Part shown: positions 22,343 through 30,512 of the stretch, one piece after another
Layout: each line of letters starts with the position of its first letter
Position numbering within the stretch: position 1 is the stretch's first letter
DNA from: Mesorhizobium sp. M9A.F.Ca.ET.002.03.1.2
GTDB lineage: Bacteria > Pseudomonadota > Alphaproteobacteria > Rhizobiales > Rhizobiaceae
Length of the DNA stretch: 64,000 nucleotides
Assembly (NCBI RefSeq): GCF_003952365.1
Contig: NZ_CP034443.1
Coordinates: forward strand, 1 to 64,000
Reading direction: 5' to 3'
Notes under the pieces: generated by a model
The model's database searches: none
Told to the model about the DNA's origin: nothing
What the model saw: only the letters and a program-made list of their open reading frames with translations
Translations under genes and position numbers: made by a program

Positions 22343-23225
22343 ATTCGAATTCGTCGCCAAGGTGCAGCACCGTGGTGACCTCGAAGTGAAGCTGGCGATG
22401 GTGATTTGGACAGACCGTAATGACGTTTTGCGGCCCCAGCACATCAACGCTGAGTGTCGATACCTGCACCACGTGGTGAGCTTCGACATACGGCATACCA
22501 TCCGGTTTGAAGAACGTGGCCCAAGCCTGACCCAAGACGTCGCAGCCCTGACACCTGGTTGTTCGTTAGCTTCACCATTGCTCCGATCGGCCCGCGTTCC
22601 ACGTATCGGCTAATCCGGTGCTTGATGATCGGAGTAGCATCGCGCGTCAAATCCCACACCGCTTTGCGTATTTCGGGGTTTTGCAGGTCGGGTGCGCTTG
22701 CGAGTAGGGGCAGCTGATCAACGTTCGTACTAAAGTCGACAAGTGAGTCGATGAAGGCTTGTGCGGTGGCGGTACCGCCCCGCAACGCCGGTTCTAGTCT
22801 CGGAAGAGAAGGGCGGATGTCGAAAGATACCGCTAGTCGTAACTTTTATTGCCGGTGCCGGCAGATCGACGTTCCGACCTTCCGATCGTTGAAACGCTCC
22901 GGTGGATCTGCAATCTGAGTTCGCCGATATCGGAAACGTCGGATAGACGAATGGGATAGTCGGCCGTCTCCAATTTAACTCGACGGTCGTTCGGGTCGAG
23001 GTCGGCGAGGGCCTTACTGTCGACCCACGCCCCCTCAAGATTGCCACCGAGCACCGCGAGGCGGGCTAAGATGGTTTCAAGGGTCGCGATATAGTCCGGG
23101 TTGTAGGCGGGCTTGCCTCGGGAGACGCCGCCATTCGAGTGAAGCACGATGTCGACCCCGATGGCCGTTTCTTCGACCTCGAACTCTGCGTCCAGTATCT
23201 GACCATCCTCACCGAAAGCCGTCAA
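22293..23225 (-). pseudogene. HNH endonuclease, broken by several frameshifts
   Basis: Pieces in three frames join into one protein. The N-terminal piece starts MTAFGEDGQILDAEFEVEE. A middle piece runs TAQAFIDSLVDFSTNVDQLPLL to VKLTNNQV, and the C-terminal piece is an HNH nuclease: VEAHHVVQVS, then PQNVITVCPNHHRQLHFE. At the last junction, a two-base GT loss within gtgtgt would restore CQGC, the CxxC zinc pair expected before the HNH motif. Another break is in the A run of gcaataaaag. The parent protein was probably a restriction-type nuclease acting with the nearby cytosine methylase and Vsr. It is inactive as written, unless the frameshifts are base-calling errors. Confidence 0.75.
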
Positions 23226-23342
23226 GACATTTTCCTCACGGCGCCGAGTGTTGGGCGAGCGACGCAGGGTTCCGATTCTCTGCCTCGCTAGCGATCATGC
23301 CAAGAATCTGACATCTATGCATCTTGTCGGGACCAAAACCTT

Positions 23343-24413
23343 ATGTCGAACCTTTTACTGCAGTTGGCAGACCCGGACGAAGTGGCTGCGATCGTCGATG
23401 ATGTGCGCCGGGAGGCTCGGTACGTTGTTACGGACTTTTCCGTCGAACTGGTGGTTTCGAAATTTCGCGATGAGGCCGAGACGGAAGGGGACATCTACGT
23501 TCCGGAGTATCAGCGAAGCCTCGCTTGGAACGAGGAGCAAAGCTCCTATTTCATCGAGAGCCTCATCCTCAGGGTCCCAGTTCCTCCGGTATTCCTCTAT
23601 GACGTCGAGGGGCGCTTGGAGATCGTTGACGGCTCGCAACGGATCCGAAGCCTAGTACGATATTTGCGGGATGGGTTCGCGCTGAGAGGTCTCGAGAAGC
23701 TAGACATACTGAACGGATATCATTTCGCCGATTTGCCGCCCTCGGTGCAGCGGCGTCTCAACAACACGCCAATACGTTCGTTCGTCTTGGACCAGGGAAC
23801 CGACGAAAGCACCCGTGTTGAGCTGTTCAGGCGCCTCAACACATCAGGAAAGCGACTTGAAGACGCCGAAATACGGAAAGGCGTTTACCGCGGTGCCTTC
23901 CTCGATCTGGTGATTGAAAGGGCTGCATCAGACCTCTTTAAGAGCTTGACGCCCCATATGGCCAAGGGCGTCGACGCTCGCAGCGAGCGTCAAGAGCTAG
24001 TCACGCGCTTTTTCATCTACTGCGACCGCTACCTGGCGTTCCGCCACGATGTCAGGAAATTCCTCGACTCCAACATGGACAAGCTGAACAAGTCCACTGA
24101 CGAAGCGCGGCTCTCGGAGATGGGCGCCGAATTCGAGCGGACAATGCAGTTTATCCGCATGTACTATCCGAAGGCCTTCTATCGGCCGGATGGAGGGAAA
24201 CGCGTTCCTCGTGTCCGCTTCGAAGCCATTGCCGTTGGAACGGCGCTCGCCTTACGGAGCGATCCGGCCTTAAGGCCGCCATCGGATGCATGGCTGCGGT
24301 CGAAGCAGTTCGAGGAGCTGGTGCGGACGGACGCCAGCAACAGTGCTCCGAAGCTCCGGGGGCGTATCGAATACGTCCGCGACAGCCTGCTCGGCCGTCC
24401 GTATGAGCGTTGA
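23343..24413 (+). CDS. DUF262 (GmrS/ParB-like) domain protein
   Basis: A 356-residue protein with the DUF262 core: YVPEYQRSLAWNEEQSSYFIES, then LILRVPVPPVFLYDVEG, RLEIVDGSQRIRSL (the D-G-x-Q-R motif of the ParB/sulfiredoxin-like nucleotide-binding fold) and LFRRLNTSGKRL. DUF262 domains are found in GmrSD-type modification-dependent restriction enzymes, where they use NTP and guide a nuclease. No DUF1524 HNH nuclease domain follows, so cleavage must come from a partner. The partner is probably the next gene, which starts inside this one with an 11-base overlap. Confidence 0.85.
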   Translation: MSNLLLQLADPDEVAAIVDDVRREARYVVTDFSVELVVSKFRDEAETEGDIYVPEYQRSLAWNEEQSSYFIESLILRVPVPPVFLYDVEGRLEIVDGSQRIRSLVRYLRDGFALRGLEKLDILNGYHFADLPPSVQRRLNNTPIRSFVLDQGTDESTRVELFRRLNTSGKRLEDAEIRKGVYRGAFLDLVIERAASDLFKSLTPHMAKGVDARSERQELVTRFFIYCDRYLAFRHDVRKFLDSNMDKLNKSTDEARLSEMGAEFERTMQFIRMYYPKAFYRPDGGKRVPRVRFEAIAVGTALALRSDPALRPPSDAWLRSKQFEELVRTDASNSAPKLRGRIEYVRDSLLGRPYER

Positions 24414-25071
24414 GGGACGCTTTCGCGTCCGCGCGCAGGACGTGTCCGAGTACCTAAAGTCTCTGCAGTCGCTGGAGCGTGTTTACAACATACCCGGCCG
24501 CAGTTTCTACCGCGCAACGGCGGCGATCACGGCGTCCCGCGCCTCCGCCTTCATCATGATGTACAACTGCATAGAGTTCGGTTCCCGAGAGGCGTTGGTA
24601 GGGCTGCGACAGGAGATCCTGGCAGGCGGTGGCGGCTTTATGGCTCTGAAAGACTACTGGCAGGAAGAGATAGCCCGAGCTCACTTCCGCGACCGGCTCA
24701 CCCAGGGCGCCAACCACGACAGCCTCATCCGCGACGTGGCCAGGTTCGCGCCTGGGGTCGTGGACTGGAAATCAGACCTGCGCCGTCTGCCGTTTTCCGG
24801 AAATGTCGACAACGAGGAATTGCTACGCTTCGTCGCGCGGATCGAAAGCCGATGGCGACCACCGCGATCTTGCCTCGGCGGTTCCGACCTGGTCCTTATA
24901 AGACAGATGCGCAACACACTTGCTCATGGCGCCGAGACGTTCGAGACCGTCGGTTCCCAATTCAGCACTCAGGACATTACCGAGAAGTTTCGACGGACAA
25001 GGATCTTCATGGTCTCGCTCATTAAGGGGCTTGAGCGCTACAAGACAAGGCAGCACTACCGCCGCGTTTAG
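24403..25071 (+). CDS. MAE_28990/MAE_18760-like HEPN family protein
   Basis: A 222-residue mostly helical protein. The C-terminal half holds RQMRNTLAHG, the R-x4-H motif of HEPN ribonucleases, in the MAE_28990 type context (FHSLGGSDLVLIRQMRNTLAHG-like arrangement). The start chosen (MSVEGRFRVRAQD) overlaps the DUF262 stop region by 11 bases, which indicates translational coupling. HEPN proteins of this class are RNases used in toxin or abortive-infection roles. Here it probably acts as an effector controlled by the DUF262 protein; this is inference from coupling. The 3' end converges on and overlaps the methyltransferase gene by four bases. Confidence 0.82.
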   Translation: MSVEGRFRVRAQDVSEYLKSLQSLERVYNIPGRSFYRATAAITASRASAFIMMYNCIEFGSREALVGLRQEILAGGGGFMALKDYWQEEIARAHFRDRLTQGANHDSLIRDVARFAPGVVDWKSDLRRLPFSGNVDNEELLRFVARIESRWRPPRSCLGGSDLVLIRQMRNTLAHGAETFETVGSQFSTQDITEKFRRTRIFMVSLIKGLERYKTRQHYRRV

Positions 25072-26222
25072 GCGGGTACTTCTTCGAGACCGCAGTGGGT
25101 CGCCAGTGCTCGCGCGAAGTCTTGGTTCTTAGTTAGCCCACTCTTCATGTAGCGGCGAAGAAATCCCTCGGCGGCGCGGACGGATAATGTCTGTGCATCG
25201 TTCAAGCCAAAGCTCGCGATCGAGACGCGGCGTTCGTCTGCCGGTCCTTCACCCGCCCCAGGTATGTAGCGTGAAGTCTGCTTAGGGCCACCCCACGCCG
25301 CGTTGTGCTGGGAAAGCGTCTCGGTACCGTGTTCCTGATAGGCAAGGCTGTGGGCTTCCGAGGCCACCAGACGTTGTCCGACCCAGGTCGCCACAGGCAC
25401 GCTCACAGCGTTGCCAACAAGGCGCCAGCGCCCGCGCTCGCCCTTATTGGTGTCGCGGGCAGCCGCCGTCCAGCCAGCGGGGAAACCTTGAAGGCGTTCC
25501 GCATCCTCGATGCCAGGCGTCTGAAACAGTCCAGTTTCCACCGTCCAAATAGCAGGCGGTGAAGGTATGCTTAGGCCGGAGCCCCCTTTTAGGGGTGGTA
25601 CTGCATCAGGGGTCCAACCCACGCCACGATTGCCCTCAGTCCAGTAAAATCCGATGTTGGCCGCCCAATCGCTTGCGGGCGCTACGCGGTCGATACCGTC
25701 GAAGAGGAGGTTTCCGGGGTCACCCTCCAACATGCCGACGATGAAAATGCGCCGGCGTCGATGCGGAAGCCCAAATTCCCGAGTGTCCAGCACGCGGTAC
25801 GCCCAGCGGTAGCCGCGTTCGGCTAGCTCGGCGGTAACGTACCGTACTGCCTTGCCCTTCTGCAGATTTAGGGAGAACGCAACGTTTTCGAGAACTATAG
25901 TATTCGGCTTCTTCGGTGTAGCGTCGAGCAACCTGAACACGTGCGACACCAGCCCGGACTGGCTGCCGTCCAAACCAGCCATCCGTCCAGCTTGACTGAG
26001 ATCCTGGCAAGGCCAGCCACCGACAAGGGCGTCGCACTTGGGGAGACGAGGCATGGCCGTGACATCGTCGACAAGACTGATCTCCGGAAAGCGGCTTCGC
26101 AAGACGGCCTGTGCCGCAGAATCCTTTTCGCACATCAGGGACGTCTTTAGGCCCGCTTTGGCGAAACCCACCTCGAATCCACCAATTCCCGAAAATAGGC
26201 TTGCGACGGTCTGATTCGACAT
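25068..26222 (-). CDS. DNA (cytosine-5) methyltransferase
   Basis: A 384-residue type II C5 methylase that transfers a methyl group from SAM to cytosine. Motif I is SLFSGIGGFEVGF (residues 8-20), motif IV the catalytic GGWPCQDLSQAGR (Cys72), motif VI VLENVAF (Glu112), motif VIII PHRRRRIFIVG and motif X LVGNAVSVPVA. The target-recognition region lies between VIII and X, so the target cannot be read. A C-terminal tail of about 100 residues beyond motif X is unusual and could contact a partner. It is transcribed away from the PLD gene and towards the DUF262/HEPN pair. Vsr nearby suggests that the methylated cytosines are mutation-prone. Confidence 0.95.
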   Translation of the reverse strand: MSNQTVASLFSGIGGFEVGFAKAGLKTSLMCEKDSAAQAVLRSRFPEISLVDDVTAMPRLPKCDALVGGWPCQDLSQAGRMAGLDGSQSGLVSHVFRLLDATPKKPNTIVLENVAFSLNLQKGKAVRYVTAELAERGYRWAYRVLDTREFGLPHRRRRIFIVGMLEGDPGNLLFDGIDRVAPASDWAANIGFYWTEGNRGVGWTPDAVPPLKGGSGLSIPSPPAIWTVETGLFQTPGIEDAERLQGFPAGWTAAARDTNKGERGRWRLVGNAVSVPVATWVGQRLVASEAHSLAYQEHGTETLSQHNAAWGGPKQTSRYIPGAGEGPADERRVSIASFGLNDAQTLSVRAAEGFLRRYMKSGLTKNQDFARALATHCGLEEVPA

Positions 26223-26778
26223 GAGATTCTCCGAATCCCTTATCAGTTAACAGAGATCCGTTTCAAACTCGAGAAAATAAATCGCAGCTTGGCTAGCGCC
26301 AAGCTGGCCAATATGGCTCGATCGCCCATCTGCGCAGGCAGGGCGAAGGTCGTGTTTCAGGAAAGTCGGGGAATTCACTCAGAGTTCAAGGTAGAACTTT
26401 CTAGCCGGTTGGCCCGAAAGCAGGCCTGTTGAAGCGTCTGCTTCGGGTCACGTCACGAAGATACTCGCACCGAATTGAAGGTCCGTTATGGAAGATCCGA
26501 GGCCCGAAGCTTCCAGTCCGCTATCGGCCCCAAGAATGACGGGCTGCAATGCGCCATATCGGTCGTATAAAGTGCCCCCATCCGTTCCCGAAAGCCGTCG
26601 TCTGTTACCTGGCTCGTGAGCTGCCGGCAGTCTATCCGAGGTTTCGTTACAATTGTCGGCGGACATCTCGAACATCGTTGCAATTGACGCACACGGATAT
26701 CTATTAGATGGCGGTAAATCGGACGGTAGCCGCTATTCTCGAGACGGCGGATTCTGCCATTGAGGGGGATGTACCGGC
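26223..26778. other. Divergent promoter region between methylase and PLD nuclease
   Basis: About 555 bases between two divergently read genes, so promoters for both must be here. A 75-codon minus-strand frame (26448-26675) lacks a ribosome-binding site and any motif, and I do not count it as a gene. One clear dyad is listed separately. Confidence 0.45.
26286..26305. promoter_or_regulatory. Hairpin/operator candidate upstream of the cytosine methylase
   Basis: Eight-base arms AGCTTGGC / GCCAAGCT with a four-base TAGC spacer lie about 65 bases before the methylase ATG. Methylases often limit their own expression through a site in this position. The dyad is seen; its role is inference. Confidence 0.4.
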
Positions 26779-28134
26779 ATGCGACTCATCCAGAACAAGG
26801 CGTCCGATGATCATCGGACCGCTGTCGCCCATGTTTTGGAGGGCGCTGAGCAGATCAGCATCGCCGTCGCCTTCCTAAAAGAGGGTGGCGCACGGATCAT
26901 CGGGCTGCTCCTAGAGGCACGCCTGAAGCAGGGCGCTAAAATTGAAGCTTTCCTCGGTACTGATTTCTACATCACCGAGCCAAAGGCGCTCGCGCATTTG
27001 CTCGCAATAAAGAAGCGGTTCGGGGCCTTCGAAATGTTTCTTGCAAACGGCAAGACCGCAACCTTTCACCCGAAGTCCTATGTCGGACGAAGCGAAGGCC
27101 AGGTTCGGTGTCTGATCGGGTCAGCGAACCTCACGACCGGCGCCCTGACAACAAACGATGAAATTTCAATCCTGGCGACCGTGAACTCGGACGAACAACT
27201 GTCGTCGGATCTGAAAGTCACCTTTGCCGATTTTCGTGAGAGCGGCAGCTTCCAAGAACTCGATGACCTGGTGCTTGGGCAATATGCCTCGCGACACAAA
27301 GACGCCGAGCGATTGCGACGCAAACTTGAGAAAGAGCTCGAAGACAACTTCGCCGCACAGTTCGATCTGCGGCGCTTGAATGGCTTCCTCCGCCAGTACC
27401 GCGCAGACAAGACCGAACGTTCCGCGCTGGCGAAGCGCCGGACCGATCGGGACAAGGCATTGAAGGTTCAGCAATTGATCGCGGATCTCGGCAACGCGCC
27501 GAGGATTTCGAAGGAAATGAGGAGCGTCTTCGCAGAGAATCTAAGCAATCTGATTTCTTCAAGAGAGCCTTATCAACATCTCTGGCATTCCGGCGACATT
27601 CATCGACGAGGGTCGGCGGCACTCGATCATCCCAAGAAGACGATCACACTGTTCGCCGCGGGCAGGAAGGCAGCCAAACTCGCGCCAGAACGGGGTTACG
27701 AGCAGATGCGTCAGCTAGCGCTCGGTATTCCTGGCGTGGGCGTGAATATGATCACGGCGATTCTCTGCACCTTCGCCCCGAAGCGGTACGCTGTCTTCAA
27801 CGGCAATACCTCCGGCGCCCTAGCGGCGATCGGCATTGGCGCGCCTCGAAGTCCAACTGTCGCAACGCTGTCGGCCGAACGATACACGCAATTGTGCGCT
27901 ACCATCGACGCGCTGCGGAGGCGCATCGGTGGCGCTGATTTCACGGACGCCGACGCGTTTCTCAACTGGCTGTATTTCAAGACGAAGCCTTCCAAGCGCG
28001 CGCATGAGGGAGGCGCCCCAAAAACCTCACCTTGCGTGTCGCGGCCACGCCAAGTTGTCCGGCAGCACCGCGCCTCTAATCGGCCGTTCAGGCAGAGTTT
28101 GCCTTCACCGAAAGCGGGCAGTCCGTTCGAGTGA
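26779..28134 (+). CDS. PLD-type nuclease with a C-terminal helix-hairpin-helix-like domain
   Basis: A 451-residue protein. Residues 1-160 are a phospholipase-D-like nuclease domain: ISIAVAFLKEGGARII, then FHPKSYVG (H97-x-K99) and LIGSANLTTGAL (116-124), a single HKD-type half-site as in NgoFVII-like or DrmC-like enzymes that dimerise. A basic, helical linker follows (RRKLEKELEDNF). Near residues 290-370, MRQLALGIPGVGVNMITAILCTFAPKRYAVFN is a helix-hairpin-helix-like DNA-binding unit. A good ribosome-binding site (gaggggga) precedes it. With the divergent methylase it could form a restriction-modification pair; this is inference from context. Confidence 0.78.
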   Translation: MRLIQNKASDDHRTAVAHVLEGAEQISIAVAFLKEGGARIIGLLLEARLKQGAKIEAFLGTDFYITEPKALAHLLAIKKRFGAFEMFLANGKTATFHPKSYVGRSEGQVRCLIGSANLTTGALTTNDEISILATVNSDEQLSSDLKVTFADFRESGSFQELDDLVLGQYASRHKDAERLRRKLEKELEDNFAAQFDLRRLNGFLRQYRADKTERSALAKRRTDRDKALKVQQLIADLGNAPRISKEMRSVFAENLSNLISSREPYQHLWHSGDIHRRGSAALDHPKKTITLFAAGRKAAKLAPERGYEQMRQLALGIPGVGVNMITAILCTFAPKRYAVFNGNTSGALAAIGIGAPRSPTVATLSAERYTQLCATIDALRRRIGGADFTDADAFLNWLYFKTKPSKRAHEGGAPKTSPCVSRPRQVVRQHRASNRPFRQSLPSPKAGSPFE

Positions 28135-28200
28135 ACCACATGGCCCATAGTGCCCCAATCGAACGAATCTCGCTTCTATGGCGTGACCCGAACGGCGCTC

Positions 28201-29370
28201 TCAGCACGCCCACGGCATCAGAGTTGTCAGCTGGAAATAAATGCGCCAGGTGAGTAGCGCCCCGAGCCCGCAGACGACAAGGATGATGCCAAGGACGAAT
28301 CGGTGAAGTGTAATCCGGTTTTCCAGCTTGCGATAAAGAGGGAGGAACTCCGCGGCGACGACCGAGTAATCGCCCTTCAGCTTGGTCTTCTGTCGGGTCA
28401 GATCGTCGTCTATCGTCGACAGCGTCAGCAGCTGGTTGACGATGGCAAACGCCAGGAGGGCAACGAACAGCGTTGCACCGAGCGAGATGGCGAGGTTTGC
28501 CCAGAAATTCACGTCGCATTGAGTTGCGGGCTTGAGCTGCGTGGCGATGATCACACTCGCGACGGGAATGCCCATTATCTGGTTCTGGATGTCATGGAAT
28601 GTCTTATGGATCTTACCGGTGTAGTCCGCGATGGCCTCTTCCGCCTTCCCCCGGATCTTGTCGTACGAGAACTCCGACGCGAACAGCCTATAGCTGTCCT
28701 CGCACTTTGTGACGAAGTCCCGAAAGTGTCGAAGAAGGTACCTGAAGCGCTCGCCTTCGGGATGGGTGCGACACGTCTCGATGAGCGTGGTAGCAACGAT
28801 CGCAGCCTTCTGGTCCTTGTGCACCTTCTGCATGACGAAGTTCTCGAACTCGTCGACCAGTATGGAGTTTACGGAGACAAGGTCCGATGACCTGAAGTCT
28901 ACACGGACCATCAGCCGGATCGAGCCGAGGAACAGCATCTCCGCCTGGTACGGGTCGAGAAACGCAGCCGCCTCTTTTAAGGTGCGGACCAGGCGCAATG
29001 CGTTCCGGTAGCGCGCGACGGCGTCGGGAACGACGGTATCGTTGTAGGCGAACCTCTCCTCGATCAGGTAATAGCGCTCCGGCTCGGCTATGCGGTTGCG
29101 ACGGTTCTCGAGCAGCCGGTCGAGGGTGAGCGCGAGGAAGCCAAGTCCTGTGCGTGGAGCGCCGATTTCGACGCTAACTGTCGCGCCTATGACGACCGCC
29201 GACGCTGAGTCGACCGTGAATGCCGCGTCGTCGAAAGCCTTCTCATCGCTTTCAATCTGCTTCAGCGTTTCCACAATGCTGTAATCGCGGACCGTCAACT
29301 TTCCCGCGGAGCCATCTTTCGAGAACTCCGTGTTGCGGTAGAGTGCTATCAGCTGGTCGAACGTGATCAT
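28201..29370 (-). CDS. Hypothetical membrane protein, partner of the NdpA-like gene
   Basis: A 389-residue protein that I do not recognise. The first about 270 residues are soluble and helical. Two or three hydrophobic segments sit in the C-terminal third (ISLGATLFVALLAFAIV and FVLGIILVVCGLGALLTW), separated by a helical, charged stretch of about 50 residues (DDDLTRQKTKLKGDYS). It ends LMPWAC. The gene starts nine bases after the NdpA-like stop, so they form one operon. The layout, a large cytoplasmic part anchored at the C-terminus, resembles membrane effectors of abortive infection systems, but there is no family match to support this. Confidence 0.65.
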   Translation of the reverse strand: MITFDQLIALYRNTEFSKDGSAGKLTVRDYSIVETLKQIESDEKAFDDAAFTVDSASAVVIGATVSVEIGAPRTGLGFLALTLDRLLENRRNRIAEPERYYLIEERFAYNDTVVPDAVARYRNALRLVRTLKEAAAFLDPYQAEMLFLGSIRLMVRVDFRSSDLVSVNSILVDEFENFVMQKVHKDQKAAIVATTLIETCRTHPEGERFRYLLRHFRDFVTKCEDSYRLFASEFSYDKIRGKAEEAIADYTGKIHKTFHDIQNQIMGIPVASVIIATQLKPATQCDVNFWANLAISLGATLFVALLAFAIVNQLLTLSTIDDDLTRQKTKLKGDYSVVAAEFLPLYRKLENRITLHRFVLGIILVVCGLGALLTWRIYFQLTTLMPWAC

Positions 29371-29379
29371 GAGGCTACG

Positions 29380-30381
29380 CTACTCCTGATCGTGTTCCAG
29401 TCTTTCGATCAGGTCGGGAGGGAGTTCGGTGAAGGTCAGGGTCTTCTTGTCGTCGTTATAGACGATCTTGCCGTCGGTAAGGGCTTGCCGATTGAATTCG
29501 ACCGACCAGAGCCGCGTCTTCGCGGAGAACTTCACCATCGGCGACAGCGCTCGCTTCTTCGGAACGAAGCCGTCGCCAAGTCCGACATCCGGATCTCCGA
29601 GCGATTTGGCGAGTTCTTTCGGGTTCTCTGGAAAGAGCTCGTTGGAGAATGTCTCGAGATCCAAAGGCTCGTTGTCCCGGATGTATCGCTGGCAGATGTC
29701 GTACGCCTTCTGCAGGAAAGCTTGCTTGTCCTTCACGAAGCCCTTCGCCGGCTCGGCGAAACCGTTCAGCACGCGCACCAGTGTCCTGGTATCCTCGAGG
29801 TCCTGAACGGTGCTGTCGCAACCGAGGAACTCCTTGAAGTACTCGGCGACGTTCCCCTTGCCCTTTAGGAAGCCGATGTAACGGTCCGCCGAGTTAGTCC
29901 ATGCCGTCATGTTGATCCGGCCGGCGAAGCGGAAGCCGTCGAGGTCGAGGTGTTCGACTGACGCGATGTCAAAGCTTTTGGTGAGCGCCGCACCGAGCTT
30001 GTCGTTGATGATCGCCACTAGCAGAAACCGTTGCTCGTCCTTCTCGAGATGCGCGAAAAGGACGTGACCGCCCGTCGCCCCGGGCTTTCGGCGCGCCTGA
30101 ACGGTCAGTGTCGTCATCAGCTTGGCCGTGAGCGTGGCGAAGTCCTTGAAGTCGCCCTTCCGGAACTCGTCAAGATAGGTCTGTGCCGGATAGTTGTCGG
30201 AGCTTGCCGCGAAGCGCCCGTGAGACTTCGAGGCGCGGCTCGCATACATGGCGTGCAGCTCGCCGACCACGCGCTCCACCGTTTCCGAGACCTTGAGGTG
30301 CGCGTTACCCGACACCGTTTCAAAACTCTCGGAATTCCTCTTCAGGTCGTGCACCGCGACCTGAATGACCTGCTCGACCAT
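29380..30381 (-). CDS. NdpA/YejK-like nucleoid-associated protein
   Basis: A 333-residue protein with the layout of the 37-kDa nucleoid-associated family (YejK/NdpA). The start MVEQVIQVAVHDLKRNSESF has the conserved N-terminal strand and helix, ATGGHVLFAHLEKDEQRFLLVAIINDK is the central core, and NMTAWTNSADRYIGFLKGKG with VAEYFKEFLGCD is the best-conserved block. The start is chosen for the GGGGGAGG ribosome-binding site five bases away; the open frame continues 18 codons upstream without support. NdpA proteins bind DNA, and some are carried in defence and plasmid loci. Here it lies in an island beside a membrane protein. Confidence 0.82.
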   Translation of the reverse strand: MVEQVIQVAVHDLKRNSESFETVSGNAHLKVSETVERVVGELHAMYASRASKSHGRFAASSDNYPAQTYLDEFRKGDFKDFATLTAKLMTTLTVQARRKPGATGGHVLFAHLEKDEQRFLLVAIINDKLGAALTKSFDIASVEHLDLDGFRFAGRINMTAWTNSADRYIGFLKGKGNVAEYFKEFLGCDSTVQDLEDTRTLVRVLNGFAEPAKGFVKDKQAFLQKAYDICQRYIRDNEPLDLETFSNELFPENPKELAKSLGDPDVGLGDGFVPKKRALSPMVKFSAKTRLWSVEFNRQALTDGKIVYNDDKKTLTFTELPPDLIERLEHDQE

Positions 30382-30512
30382 CGAATCCTCCCCCTCGTGA
30401 TGGCAGTTATGCGAGACGTGAGGGCCCGAACGCAAGTGTTCGAAGGATTAGCAGACCGAATATCCACGCCATGCGTGTCGAAAGGCGGAACGTCTTTCGA
30501 TCCGCTCATGGC

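Noticed and set aside
26448..26675. A 75-codon minus-strand open frame between the methylase and the PLD gene
   Set aside because: No ribosome-binding site, motif or credible composition; it lies in what must be a divergent promoter region.
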